Assembly: GCA_964633715.1 (NCBI GenBank)
Contig: CAZWHQ010000011.1
Span: 1-64,000 of the forward strand
DNA: 64,000 nt
Direction of reading: 5' to 3'
Source of the DNA: JAUWVG01 sp964633715
GTDB lineage: Bacteria > Acidobacteriota > Aminicenantia > Aminicenantales > Aminicenantaceae
Shown here piece after piece: positions 8,945 through 18,264 of the stretch (positions within the stretch are counted from its first letter, which is position 1; the number at the start of each line of letters is the position of its first letter). The position numbers and the translations under genes are program-made. The notes beneath the pieces were generated by a model. It ran no database searches and had not been told where the DNA came from. It saw nothing but the letters and a program-made list of their open reading frames with translations.

Positions 8945-10753
8945 ATGATGCGTGCAGAAACACCAACTCAAAAAAAACATGATAAAAACGAAAGAATCTC
9001 TGCGCCCGAGACAATCGAAAGTGCTAAAGTTAAGGATATCATCCAGTCCTTGATTAGAGCCTATTCGGCCTTGAAAATTTATCCCATCGAGAATCCGGCT
9101 GTCATTAATACCACAACGATTTTTTCCGAAAAATTGATGGATTTCTTGAGCGAATACGAAGAAATGAAAATCCGCATTCACGAATTTTCCCTTTCTTTTA
9201 ATGAAGAGATACTCCATGAAGATGGAGAAAAAAAGAAAAGTTTTCCCTTTCTTCTCTATAAGGACGGGATGCGGGAACTCTCGTTTCATGAGGGATTAGA
9301 TCTCGAAGAAATCGGAGAATTTCTTGAGATGGTAAAAAAGAATGCCGACTTACCTGAAGAAGAAAGCGATATTATCCAATCGCTATGGGAAAAAGATTTT
9401 TCCCACATCCGCTATTTTGCTTTGGATGAATTTCTGGATAAGAACATAGGCAACAGCAATCCGGGGAGTGATTTATTCGCGGAGATGGACAATCTCACGA
9501 CTGGCAAGATAGAACTGACACAAAAAGACAAGGATGACATCGACAAACACATGGAAATTCTCGCTATGGATCCGGGAAAAGATCTCGTTGCAGGACGGAA
9601 TACAATCCGTTCGAAAGAAAACAAAGTTTCAGAAGCAGCGGCCATCACAAAAAGCGATCACCCGGAAATTGAGAAGTTGGTGGTCGATGATCGAGAAGGT
9701 TCCCGAATCCGAAAACTCATCACGCTGCTGTTCGAGGTTTTATTTCTAGAGGAGCGCAAACATCAATTTTCCGAAACTCTTAATGTGCTTGACTTGTACC
9801 TCCAGGATGCAGTCGAACACGCAAACTTTTCTCAGGCATCTCTCATCCTGAATCAGATAATTGATCTAAAGGATGTTGTTGCTGATTTGGCCAGTGATAA
9901 ACTGCTGCTGCTGGATAGGATCATCAAAAAAGCCAAGGACAAGTCCGCATTTCAAGAGCTGGAAAAACTCTTTTTAGACGGAAAAGTCCAAAACTTAAAT
10001 CCATTCCTCGATTACCTTCACATTTTATGCCCCGAATCTATTTCCACAGTGATAAATATTTGGGAAAAAACTGAAGATCTCAATGCCAGGAGCAGCATAT
10101 CTTATCTTCTGCTTAAAATCGGTGAGACACACATAGATACACTTGTCGATTTCGCCCAGAATGGCCATGTCTCATTGGCGAGGGAAATCATTTCTATTCT
10201 GGGAAAAATTAATAAAACGCATGCTCTTTTGTATCTAAAAAGATTTGCGATCCATAGTGATAAAGCCATCAGGCTGGAAACTATTCAAGCCTTAAGAATT
10301 ATTCAACACAAGGATGGGGACAAAATCCTTCTCGATTTGTTAGAGGACAATGAGGAACAAATCAGAATCGCGGCCGCCTCCAGTTTAAATCACTTTGGCA
10401 ATCCTGAAACTGTAAGGCGAATTTGCGGCATCATACAAAAAAAAGATTTTGATAAAAAATGCCGGTCTGAAAAAAGGATTTTGCTAAACTATTGTGCTCA
10501 GAATCCCTGCGAAAAGATCAATCATCTGTTCCATTCCATTCTGACAAAACGAAACTTCTTTTTATCCAAAAAAGCACTCATAACCCGGCTCTGTGTGGTG
10601 GCCGCATTAGAAACTATGGGCACTCCAGAAGCCGTGACAATCCTTAAAGAGGGATCTCTTTTAAAGAAAAAACGGATTAGGAAAACTTGTAGATTAACTC
10701 TTCGAAAGCTGATTGCCCGAAAAAGCCAGTATAGAGAGATCAAGGTTTTATAG
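8945..10753 (+). CDS. HEAT-repeat protein with an HD-GYP-associated N-terminal module
   Basis: A 602-residue, mostly helical cytoplasmic protein with no signal peptide. Residues about 30-133 form a module that resembles the N-terminus of the HD-GYP protein encoded next (both have a helix ending in an IYP/IYEP turn, then a FSLSFN / NTLFFN type strand, then a conserved acidic helix). The C-terminal half (about 370-560) contains HEAT-like repeats, for example the stretch ending KILLDLLEDNEEQIRIAAASSL. A gap of one base separates its stop from the HD-GYP ATG, so the two are almost certainly co-expressed. A scaffold or regulator for cyclic-di-GMP signalling is the likely role, by inference. Confidence 0.72.
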   Translation: MMRAETPTQKKHDKNERISAPETIESAKVKDIIQSLIRAYSALKIYPIENPAVINTTTIFSEKLMDFLSEYEEMKIRIHEFSLSFNEEILHEDGEKKKSFPFLLYKDGMRELSFHEGLDLEEIGEFLEMVKKNADLPEEESDIIQSLWEKDFSHIRYFALDEFLDKNIGNSNPGSDLFAEMDNLTTGKIELTQKDKDDIDKHMEILAMDPGKDLVAGRNTIRSKENKVSEAAAITKSDHPEIEKLVVDDREGSRIRKLITLLFEVLFLEERKHQFSETLNVLDLYLQDAVEHANFSQASLILNQIIDLKDVVADLASDKLLLLDRIIKKAKDKSAFQELEKLFLDGKVQNLNPFLDYLHILCPESISTVINIWEKTEDLNARSSISYLLLKIGETHIDTLVDFAQNGHVSLAREIISILGKINKTHALLYLKRFAIHSDKAIRLETIQALRIIQHKDGDKILLDLLEDNEEQIRIAAASSLNHFGNPETVRRICGIIQKKDFDKKCRSEKRILLNYCAQNPCEKINHLFHSILTKRNFFLSKKALITRLCVVAALETMGTPEAVTILKEGSLLKKKRIRKTCRLTLRKLIARKSQYREIKVL

Positions 10754-10754
10754 A

Positions 10755-12245
10755 ATGTTCAACCAGGTTAAAACACAAAAGGATTATGTGACTGTAGATG
10801 GTGACAACCTGGCAAAAAAAGGTCAGGACATCCTCGTTAGGCTGACTTCGTCCATGAAGACAGCCCAGATCTATGAGCCCAATAATCTGACTTTGATAAA
10901 ACAGGTTAATGTCCTGTTCACGTTTATTCAGGACGCTCTTCATAATGAAAGTGAAGCCAAACTTCAGCTTCGGGAAAACACCCTGTTCTTCAACTCGGTC
11001 AGGATCAAATATGATTTTGCTACATATGAAAGTTTCAAATTTTTAGCTGCTGAATTCAAGAAAAAAGAAATTGGAATTATCAGTTTTGATCCTAAGCTTA
11101 TCGAAAATGAACTCAAAGCCTTTATTGTCTTTTTTGCCAACACGCCTGAAGCAGAAGATCACCCGTTTGAGGTCTTCCAAGAGCAGCTCAAAACCCAGAG
11201 GATGGAACATATCTTTCTGGAAAAACTCCATCCTTTTGAAAAGCTCTCCGATCTGGAAGAAAAGGATGCCAAAAAACTGGCAAAAAAGGTCTTTTTTAAA
11301 AGCATCACACATTTGAGGGAAGTCTTTGAACGAGAAAAGGAACAGAAAAGGGTTCATCTCAAAACAACACGCAGGCTCATGCAGTCTATCGTCAATCTTA
11401 TCATCCAAGACGAAACCTTTATGGTTGGCCTGTCCAACATCAAAAACTACGATGAGTACACCTTGAATCATTCTATCAATGTCTGCGTCCTCTCCATGTG
11501 TCTGGGGAGGCGGCTGGGACTCGACAAACAAGAATTGATGGAACTGGGCATTGCATCCTTTTTCCATGATATCGGAAAATTGGATATCCCTAAAGAGATT
11601 CTGGATAAACCAGGCCGCTTGACCGAACAGGAAAGGGAGATCATTGAAAGACATCCCTATCTTGGTGCACAAATTCTGGTTCGCCTCAAGGAGCTGAGCT
11701 ATTTGCCCGTGCGGGCCTTATATGTTGCTCTGGAACATCATTTAAAAACAGATTTATCTGGATACCCTAAAGTGTGGAAGAAAAATACCATCAATCTCTA
11801 CAGTCAAATTGTCGAAATTTGCGATTTTTTTGACGCCGTAACCACCGACCGGCCTTACAGAAAAAGGCCCTTTACTAGGCATGAGGCGCTGAGCATGATG
11901 CTGGAAAAAAGTGGAGAAGAATTTAATCCTTATCTGCTAAAAGTCTTCACAAATATGGTCGGTGTGTACCCTATTGGATCACTTGTCGCACTCAGTTCAG
12001 GAGAGCTCGGGATTGTTATCGAGGCTTTTTCCGATCTGTCCTCCCTCCTTCTGCCAAAAGTCAAACTCATCACGGACAGCCAAGGGAATAAGATCGATGG
12101 AGAAACTGTAGATCTAAGGGTTTCACAATCTGACCAGATCGGATCAAAAAGACAAATCATAAAGCCCTTAAATCCACAAAAATACAATATTCGGATTTCG
12201 GATTACTTCGTTTTGGAAGCTGAAGCGCCAGCCTCCTCGAACTAA
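10755..12245 (+). CDS. HD-GYP domain cyclic-di-GMP phosphodiesterase
   Basis: A 496-residue protein. The ATG at 10755 is chosen, one base after the previous stop, rather than the overlapping start at 10713. The N-terminal ~130 residues match the module in the preceding HEAT protein. The HD-GYP domain spans about 205-400: H239, the HD pair in FHDIGK (H271, D272), HPYLG (H300), the double histidine of EHHLKTD (H328-H329) and GYP (336-338) are all present, so catalysis is plausible. The GYP motif reads HHLKTDLSGYP rather than the common HHExxDGxGYP. It probably degrades cyclic di-GMP made by the nearby cyclase. The C-terminus converges on the aminotransferase gene with 4 bp overlap. Confidence 0.88.
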   Translation: MFNQVKTQKDYVTVDGDNLAKKGQDILVRLTSSMKTAQIYEPNNLTLIKQVNVLFTFIQDALHNESEAKLQLRENTLFFNSVRIKYDFATYESFKFLAAEFKKKEIGIISFDPKLIENELKAFIVFFANTPEAEDHPFEVFQEQLKTQRMEHIFLEKLHPFEKLSDLEEKDAKKLAKKVFFKSITHLREVFEREKEQKRVHLKTTRRLMQSIVNLIIQDETFMVGLSNIKNYDEYTLNHSINVCVLSMCLGRRLGLDKQELMELGIASFFHDIGKLDIPKEILDKPGRLTEQEREIIERHPYLGAQILVRLKELSYLPVRALYVALEHHLKTDLSGYPKVWKKNTINLYSQIVEICDFFDAVTTDRPYRKRPFTRHEALSMMLEKSGEEFNPYLLKVFTNMVGVYPIGSLVALSSGELGIVIEAFSDLSSLLLPKVKLITDSQGNKIDGETVDLRVSQSDQIGSKRQIIKPLNPQKYNIRISDYFVLEAEAPASSN

Positions 12246-13606
12246 TGCGGGCCCTCAACTTTTTTAACAGCATCTTCAAATATTTCTATACCTTTGAGGG
12301 CTAAATCCTCCGTCAAGATAAGAGGGGGAAGAAAACGGACCACATTGGAAAAATGGCCTCCAATCTCTACTAAAAGACCATGTTGATGGCAGATTGTCCT
12401 TAACTGACTGGCCATTTCAGGCGCCGGTTCTTTAGTGTCCTGGTTCTTGACAAGCTCTATCCCTAGCATCAAACCCTTCCCTCGCACTTCACCAATAATT
12501 TTAGAATCCTTCTCGATTTCTTTTAGCCAGGACAGCATTTTTTCTCCAAGATTGAGGGCATAGCGGGCAAGATTGTTTTCCAACATGAATTTCAACGCGG
12601 CATGGCCTGCAGCAAAAGCTAAAACATTCCCGCGGAAAGTACCGATATGCTTGCCTGGAGGCCAGGTGTCGAGATCTTTTCTATAGGCAATTCCTGAAAT
12701 GGGAAGACCAACTCCACCGAGCGCTTTGCTCATAGTCATAATATCTGGGACAATTCCAAAATGTTCGAAAGCAAACATTTTTCCTGTACGGCAAAATCCG
12801 GCCTGTATTTCATCGACAATGAGAAGAACGCTGTGTTTCAAGCAGATGTCCTTAATCATCGGGAGAAATCGGTCAGGTGGCACAATAGAGCCCCCCTCCC
12901 CTTGGATAGCTTCGATGATGACGGCCACAGGTTTGGCCACTCCGGAATGTGGATTTTCCAGGATATAATCAAGATATTTGGCACAGTCGATTTCACAACT
13001 GTGTGGATTTTTCCCAAAAGCACAGCGGTAACAATAGGCGTAGGGAACAAAATGCACACCCGAGAGCAAAGGCAGAAAATCTTCTTTAAAATACCGTCCG
13101 CTGGACAGCGATAGAGCTCCTGACGTCATCCCGTGATACCCACCCTGGAAAGCAATCAAATTGGTCCTTTGGGAGTTATATTTGGCCAGTTTGACGGCCG
13201 CTTCTACGGCATCTGAACCTGTAGGACCGCCAAAGAAGACCTTCCCCAAAGCATCCGGCAACAGAGATGTGAGGACTTTGACTAAATCCATGCGAGGAGG
13301 AGAGGGGACATCGAGAGAGTGTGTAAGTCTGCCAAGCTGCCCGGACACGGCGGCCAGGACATCGGGATTGGAATATCCGACATTTAGAACACCGGCCCCG
13401 CCAAAAAAATCGATATAGATGTTTCCGTCGACATCTTCGACTGTCGCACCCCTAGCTTGACTGAGCCCCATGGGCAATCCTCTCGGATAAGAGACAGCCG
13501 AACTTTCACGGGACGATTGAAAATCAAGCATCTCTTTAGATTTTGGCCCAGGAGGAGTAATTTTAATAAGGGGAGCTTCAGGAAAGGACAGTTTGTAAAA
13601 ATCCAT
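12242..13606 (-). CDS. class III PLP-dependent aminotransferase
   Basis: A 454-residue fold-type I aminotransferase of the ornithine/4-aminobutyrate/diaminobutyrate group. Landmarks are the FGGPTGSDAVEAA phosphate-binding region, IIEAIQGEGG, the PLP aspartate in VDEIQAGFCRTG (D265), and the Schiff-base lysine in MSKALGG (K294), then the GTFRGN segment. A small cysteine cluster (C192, C195, C204, C208) lies before the catalytic aspartate, as in diaminobutyrate-2-oxoglutarate type enzymes. No ectoine or diaminobutyrate genes adjoin it, so the substrate is open. It stands alone on the minus strand, convergent with the HD-GYP gene. Confidence 0.85.
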   Translation of the reverse strand: MDFYKLSFPEAPLIKITPPGPKSKEMLDFQSSRESSAVSYPRGLPMGLSQARGATVEDVDGNIYIDFFGGAGVLNVGYSNPDVLAAVSGQLGRLTHSLDVPSPPRMDLVKVLTSLLPDALGKVFFGGPTGSDAVEAAVKLAKYNSQRTNLIAFQGGYHGMTSGALSLSSGRYFKEDFLPLLSGVHFVPYAYCYRCAFGKNPHSCEIDCAKYLDYILENPHSGVAKPVAVIIEAIQGEGGSIVPPDRFLPMIKDICLKHSVLLIVDEIQAGFCRTGKMFAFEHFGIVPDIMTMSKALGGVGLPISGIAYRKDLDTWPPGKHIGTFRGNVLAFAAGHAALKFMLENNLARYALNLGEKMLSWLKEIEKDSKIIGEVRGKGLMLGIELVKNQDTKEPAPEMASQLRTICHQHGLLVEIGGHFSNVVRFLPPLILTEDLALKGIEIFEDAVKKVEGPH

Positions 13607-13762
13607 GGTTTGCCTCTCTAATTTATTATCCTTAATTTATCACTCTCCACCTGCAGCCAGCAAGTCTTTTTCTTAGCTTGAATAAATTTAAAAATCCCAA
13701 TATACTTTATTAAAACTATATATTTAGGAGTCATATAAAACCAAGTAAAAAAGGAGAGAACA

Positions 13763-14206
13763 TTGATCAGACTTAAAATTGTTTTCGTTGGTTTAATCTG
13801 TATGTTTTATTTTATTTCATCCAATCTTCACAGCACATGTTTAACTGAAGATACCAACATCAACCAGCCGGACAAACTCCTTGTAGTCTGGACAAGTGGA
13901 GACAAGGATGTCGCAAAAAACATGGTGTTTATGTACACATATAATGCCAAACGTCAGGCATGGTGGAAAACCGTGCGGTTTCTTGTCTGGGGAGCCTCCT
14001 CTAAACTTCTCGCTGAGGATAAGGAACTCCAGGACTATCTTCTTAAAATGAAAGAAGAGGGTGTCGAGCTTTTTGCTTGTAAAGCATGTGCCGACATCTA
14101 TGGTGTTGCCGATAAATTGGAAAGTTTAGGCCTGGATGTCCAATACATGGGAGTTCCTCTGACCGAAATATTGAAAAAGAGCGACTGGAGAACTATAACC
14201 TTTTAG
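13763..14206 (+). CDS. secreted DsrE-like protein
   Basis: A 147-residue protein starting at TTG (13763) behind a strong AAGGAGAG site at 13751-13758. Residues 1-25 form a signal peptide or anchor, and a cysteine at 26 could make it a lipoprotein, though the box (HSTC) is not canonical. The remainder has the DsrE/DsrF-like fold pattern: an LLVVWTSGD strand, a KTVRFLVWGASSKLL segment and the ACKACADIYGVADKL motif with two cysteines. Such proteins handle sulfur transfer or are of unknown role in the periplasm. Its gene converges on the aldo/keto reductase gene. Confidence 0.7.
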   Translation: MIRLKIVFVGLICMFYFISSNLHSTCLTEDTNINQPDKLLVVWTSGDKDVAKNMVFMYTYNAKRQAWWKTVRFLVWGASSKLLAEDKELQDYLLKMKEEGVELFACKACADIYGVADKLESLGLDVQYMGVPLTEILKKSDWRTITF

Positions 14207-14216
14207 CCTGAATTTT

Positions 14217-15551
14217 TTACACCAGGGAAAGATTCCGGTGGGCCAGCATCAGCAGGCCCTGAATGGGAACATTGTGTGGGCAGGCCTTTTGACAGTATCC
14301 AACACATTGGGAGCAGAGGTCCGCTTTTTGCGAAGGCATTGAGGCATATTTGACCATCGCATGTTTTTCACGCCTCTGTGCTGAGAAGTAGTGGCTGTAG
14401 CGCATGATGGTGTTTACAGGCACACCGTATGGGCACTGGGATTCACATTCTCCGCAGGCATGCCGGCAGTAGAATTCACCACAAACAGAGGTATAATCAG
14501 CCAGCATTTGGCTCTCTGTATGTGTCAATCTTTTGCCTGAAAGGGACACATAAAACTCTAAGTCATCAAAAGTCAGAATGGTGGGACACACACAGTGGAC
14601 ATCGGGATTGCTGATGACAAACCGGATGACCGCGCTGCGAATTTCATCGAAGGTTGAAAGATTATATTTAGTTTTAAATCCATCCATTAAATCAGACCTG
14701 GCTTTGAGTCTGGCCAATAAATCCTTTGTCCCCTGGGGCAATTCTCGGCCTGATTCTATTAATTTGTCGGCCTCTACTTTCCGTTCATCATAATTCAACA
14801 CGGGATTCGACTTCATGATCGTTGTGCCTACGTTTTTTGCCTTGTAGGTTTTAAGTATCCTCTCACTCATTTCCTTCTGCACAAAGTTATAGACAAGAAG
14901 AGCCACGTCAAAACGGCCATCTTCGGCGGCAGCTCCATGAACTTTTTCCATAGTTTCTGGGACATCTCCCCACTGAGGTCCGTGGTTGGAGAGACCGCAA
15001 AACCGCACCTTGCCCTCAGCCTTCAAATCTTTCACCGCAGCATGAAAGCCCTCGGTTTTCAGAGCCTCAACAGTTGACGGCATATGGATCATGAGGCAGT
15101 CAATATAGTCTATATCCAGCCTTTCCAGACATTTTAAAGCCCTGTCTTTCAATGCTTGTTTCGACCGGTCTCTTCCTAAGCCGAACTTTGTGGAGATGAA
15201 AACAGATTTTCGGTCCCGGCCTTTCATGGCCAAACCGATCGTCCGCTCAACCTGACCTCGAACATAACTCTCTGCGGTATCGATGTAGTTAACTCCGGCA
15301 TCGAGAACCGCCTTCATAAAGGCCGGGTCCGTTACACCGCTGCTGCCAAAACTGATATCAGAACACTTAAATCCCGTACGGCCGAGTGTCCGGTATTCTT
15401 TTATCTTGCCTTGGGGAGTTTCTTCCTGTCCGTCGACATGGAATAATTTGTCCTTTCCTCTCAAACCGGCAGCAGCAAAAGCTGTCAGCGACCCCCCAAT
15501 AAAACTCCGCCGGCCCATTTTGTTCTTTAATATTCCTGTTTTTTGCTTCAT
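14217..15551 (-). CDS. Tat-exported aldo/keto reductase with C-terminal Fe-S domain
   Basis: A 444-residue protein. The N-terminus carries a twin-arginine signal (GRRSFIGG, then an alanine-rich stretch). The AKR barrel follows, with the catalytic set visible as NYIDTAESY (Asp, Tyr), FISTKFGLG (Lys) and CLMIHMPS (His). The C-terminal ~90 residues contain a cysteine cluster (CRHACGECESQCPYG) and a ferredoxin-type motif CSQCVGYCQKACP, able to bind one or two 4Fe-4S clusters. This layout is known in AKRs with Fe-S tails in anaerobes. Export with Fe-S loaded fits Tat transport; tatA is in the same window (62404). Substrate unknown. Confidence 0.85.
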   Translation of the reverse strand: MKQKTGILKNKMGRRSFIGGSLTAFAAAGLRGKDKLFHVDGQEETPQGKIKEYRTLGRTGFKCSDISFGSSGVTDPAFMKAVLDAGVNYIDTAESYVRGQVERTIGLAMKGRDRKSVFISTKFGLGRDRSKQALKDRALKCLERLDIDYIDCLMIHMPSTVEALKTEGFHAAVKDLKAEGKVRFCGLSNHGPQWGDVPETMEKVHGAAAEDGRFDVALLVYNFVQKEMSERILKTYKAKNVGTTIMKSNPVLNYDERKVEADKLIESGRELPQGTKDLLARLKARSDLMDGFKTKYNLSTFDEIRSAVIRFVISNPDVHCVCPTILTFDDLEFYVSLSGKRLTHTESQMLADYTSVCGEFYCRHACGECESQCPYGVPVNTIMRYSHYFSAQRREKHAMVKYASMPSQKADLCSQCVGYCQKACPHNVPIQGLLMLAHRNLSLV

Positions 15552-15656
15552 AATTGTTTGCTGTTCCTTTTAGAAAAATATTTCCCGCTAACTGAGACTG
15601 CGCCCAAAAGCAAGTATCCTACTTATTTTCCTGCTTACGGTCAAGAAAGATCGCTT

Positions 15657-15686
15657 AAAAAGAAAAGCCCGCTGTAACAGCGGGCT
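15657..15686 (-). terminator. rho-independent terminator of the NfeD/SPFH operon
   Basis: Stem AGCCCGCTG / CAGCGGGCT (15666-15674 with 15678-15686) and a 3-base loop. On the minus strand it is followed by a T-rich tract (15657-15665 region). It lies 30 bases beyond the SPFH stop codon. Confidence 0.8.
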
Positions 15687-15715
15687 CTTCAAATTTTGTT
15701 ACGTGAGCAGATCTT

Positions 15716-16603
15716 TTATTTCACTTCTGTTTCCGACGTGATTTTCTCCTTTAAAATTTCGCCGATCCCGGCAATACTGCCCAACACACCTGCCGTTTCA
15801 ATTGGAAGGAAGATTTTTGTGGATTTCCCATCGGCAATTTTCTGCAGCGCATCCAGGTACTTGATGGCAATAAGATCGTCTGTCGGATTCCCCCGGTGAA
15901 TAGCCCCGTAAACATTTTCAATGGCTTCAGCCTCTCCTTTGGCCACAGTCAGTTTTTCATATTTATCGGCATCAGCCACTTTTTTTATCGCTTCAGCCTG
16001 ACCTTCGGCTTTCAAAATGGCCGATTTTTTTGCTCCTTCTGCTTCCAGGATCACGGCACGTCTTTCACGCTCGGCCTTCATCTGACGGTGCATAGCCTCG
16101 GTGACATCCACAGGAGGCTCGATTCTCTGAAGTTCCACTCGAGTGACCTTGACACCCCACTTATCCGTGGCATCATCTAGAATCTGACGAAGCTGCGTAT
16201 TGATCGTTTCTCTTGATGTAAGGGACTCATCCAATGCCATGTCACCTACCAAATTTCTTAGATTGGTTTGCGCAAGTTTCGTGACCGCCATATAAAAATT
16301 GGCCACGTTGTAGGTCACTTTTGTCGGATCTGTCACCTCGTAGTAAACAACGGCATCCACTTCGACGACGACGTTGTCCTTAGTGATCACGCCCTGTGGA
16401 GGGACATCGTGCACCTGTTCCCGCATATCGACCTTAAGGAGTCTTTCCAGAAAAGGAATGATGAGGGTGAGACCACTGCCGACCGTTCTCTGGTATTTGC
16501 CCAAACGTTCTACAAGCCCTTTTTCCCAAGGACGGACTATCTTTAATCCTGTCGCCGCGACAATAAATATGACTACGGCTAAAGTAGCAAGCAAGATTTC
16601 CAT
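15716..16603 (-). CDS. SPFH/Band 7 (stomatin/QmcA-like) membrane protein
   Basis: A 295-residue protein with one N-terminal membrane segment (about 3-22), then GLKIVRPWEKGLVERLGKY, the standard opening of a prohibitin/stomatin (Band 7) domain. A long charged coiled coil follows (about 180-235, including MHRQMKAERERRAVILEAEG). The family forms large oligomeric rings in membrane microdomains and often works with NfeD; here the NfeD gene ends 2 bases before this start, confirming the pair. It is the last gene of the operon, followed by a terminator. Confidence 0.92.
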   Translation of the reverse strand: MEILLATLAVVIFIVAATGLKIVRPWEKGLVERLGKYQRTVGSGLTLIIPFLERLLKVDMREQVHDVPPQGVITKDNVVVEVDAVVYYEVTDPTKVTYNVANFYMAVTKLAQTNLRNLVGDMALDESLTSRETINTQLRQILDDATDKWGVKVTRVELQRIEPPVDVTEAMHRQMKAERERRAVILEAEGAKKSAILKAEGQAEAIKKVADADKYEKLTVAKGEAEAIENVYGAIHRGNPTDDLIAIKYLDALQKIADGKSTKIFLPIETAGVLGSIAGIGEILKEKITSETEVK

Positions 16604-16605
16604 AT

Positions 16606-17052
16606 TTATTCCTCCTCTTTTATTAATTTTACGACCAGGTGGGTACCATCCAGACGGATGACCTTAACCTGATTCTCCACAGGAATGACTTCCCCTGTAT
16701 CGCTTTCCGCACGCCATTCCTCTTTTTTTAACCGAACACGTCCCGTGCTTTTGGAATTATCGATCTCTTCGAGAACAATTCCTTCCTTGCCTATAACTCG
16801 ATCGGCACCGATTCCAGGCGGTTGTTTTTTAGTGAACTTTTCTGCGAACTTCCGGGAAACGACAAATAAGACGCCTGAAACAAAAACAAAAGCTCCCAAC
16901 TGCCAACCAAATCCCAGGCCAAAAAGAGCGAGAACACCTGCGACAGCCGCACCAACGCCAAACCATAGGAGAAAAAATCCGGCTGTAAAGATTTCTCCAA
17001 CCACAAAAAGTGCGGCAAAAATCATCCAGATATACCAAATCTTTATAGGCAT
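16606..17052 (-). CDS. NfeD family membrane protein (short form)
   Basis: A 148-residue protein with about three membrane segments in the first 75 residues and a soluble C-terminal OB-fold domain (about 85-145, including GKEGIVLEEI and GEVIPVENQVKVIRLDG). It is the short NfeD form, without the serine protease domain. It precedes the SPFH gene with only 2 intervening bases; NfeD/SPFH pairs are implicated in membrane quality control and microdomain organisation. Start ATG at 17052 has a GAGAGGTG ribosome site just upstream. Confidence 0.9.
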   Translation of the reverse strand: MPIKIWYIWMIFAALFVVGEIFTAGFFLLWFGVGAAVAGVLALFGLGFGWQLGAFVFVSGVLFVVSRKFAEKFTKKQPPGIGADRVIGKEGIVLEEIDNSKSTGRVRLKKEEWRAESDTGEVIPVENQVKVIRLDGTHLVVKLIKEEE

Positions 17053-17231
17053 TGTGTCACCTCTCTCTTAAGAAATATTATTTGGGAATTTATCGACACT
17101 GGCTTTCGCTCTTCTATACATACTCTTTTTTGAACCGGAGTATTCAATAAGGGGAATCTTTGAAAAACATTTAACAAGGTTGCTTCCCCAACCAATCGTT
17201 TTCAAACCTATCACTGCCCCCACAAAAAGTC

Positions 17232-17271
17232 AAAAAAAAGGGCAATAATTAATGTCCCTCTAATTATTGCC
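17232..17271 (-). terminator. rho-independent terminator after the DUF4097 gene
   Basis: An 11-bp perfect stem (GGCAATAATTA at 17241-17251 with TAATTATTGCC at 17261-17271), a 9-base loop, and on the minus strand a following run of eight T (17232-17239). It lies 18 bases past the DUF4097 stop and ends the sigma/anti-sigma operon. Confidence 0.82.
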
Positions 17272-17288
17272 TTTCAGAATAGCGTATC

Positions 17289-18242
17289 TTATTTTTTCTT
17301 GATATAGACGTTTCCACTGAAGGCGTTGAGCTTGACTTCCGCACCTCCACCGTTAACACTTCCCTTGAGAGATTTTTTATCTATCTTACCTCTTACTGTG
17401 ATATCAAAATCGCTGTTGATACTCCCGCTGAAGGTTCTCGCATCCAAATCAAAGGCTGCACTGGACGGAACAACAAATTCGACACGACCGCTGTGTGTTT
17501 GGAGGTGGTAGTAACCACTGGAAGAAATGTCTCCCTCATACTTGACTTTTCCACTCATGGCAATGCCCTCGATTTCATCTGCATCGGTGATATTGGTCAG
17601 CACGACGCTTCCACTGGTCGTATCTGCATCTACAGAACCTTTGACATCATTGGCGATCGCACTTCCAGATACTGTATGAAGTTTGACATCCCCGATCACA
17701 TCATCGACCTCGACATTTCCGCTTGTCGTGGAGAGATAGGCGCCATTTTTTGCTCCAGTTGCAGTCACATTCCCACTGGTTGTATTGGCTTTGAGGTCAC
17801 CGCTGATGTCTTCACAAGTGACATTCCCGCTGCCCGTAGTGGCATTAAGAGACGCATTTTCAGGTATCGTCAATGTGTAGTAGATGGAAACACTTAAATT
17901 TCTATTCTTTGTTTTAGGGTATTCTGTTTTGATCCGCAGAGTGCTGTTTTCCTCAGTGATCGTGATCTCGACTTTGGTTATATCTTCTTTGGCCTTTGCT
18001 AGGGTTGCGGCCCTTGAAACTTTCAGTGCATCGATCTGAACCTGTGTTCTATCCCAAGTTTTGACATCGATATTTCCAGAAATATTCCCTATGATAACCT
18101 TGCCGTTTTTAACTAGATCCAAGGTTTTCTCGAATTTTTCCTCGAACTTTACCTTTTCAGCCGCAACTACCGGATTGAAGCCGAACATCACCAAGAGTGC
18201 AAGCAACACGCCCATCGAAATCATATTTCCTTTCATTTTCAT
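17289..18242 (-). CDS. exported DUF4097-type beta-helix protein
   Basis: A 317-residue protein starting at ATG 18242 behind AAGGAGGA; an upstream in-frame ATG at 18284 would run back into the anti-sigma gene. A signal peptide (about 1-27) ends near VVAAEK. The mature part is a run of short SGNV/SGDL/SGSV strands with a period near 20 residues (for example TTSGNVTATGA, TTSGNVEVDDV), typical of the DUF4097 adhesin-like right-handed beta structure. It is the third gene of a sigma/anti-sigma operon, so its level is probably set by that ECF factor, perhaps in envelope stress. Function of the family is unknown. Confidence 0.85.
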   Translation of the reverse strand: MKMKGNMISMGVLLALLVMFGFNPVVAAEKVKFEEKFEKTLDLVKNGKVIIGNISGNIDVKTWDRTQVQIDALKVSRAATLAKAKEDITKVEITITEENSTLRIKTEYPKTKNRNLSVSIYYTLTIPENASLNATTGSGNVTCEDISGDLKANTTSGNVTATGAKNGAYLSTTSGNVEVDDVIGDVKLHTVSGSAIANDVKGSVDADTTSGSVVLTNITDADEIEGIAMSGKVKYEGDISSSGYYHLQTHSGRVEFVVPSSAAFDLDARTFSGSINSDFDITVRGKIDKKSLKGSVNGGGAEVKLNAFSGNVYIKKK

Positions 18243-18264
18243 TTTTTGTTCCTCCTTAAACATT

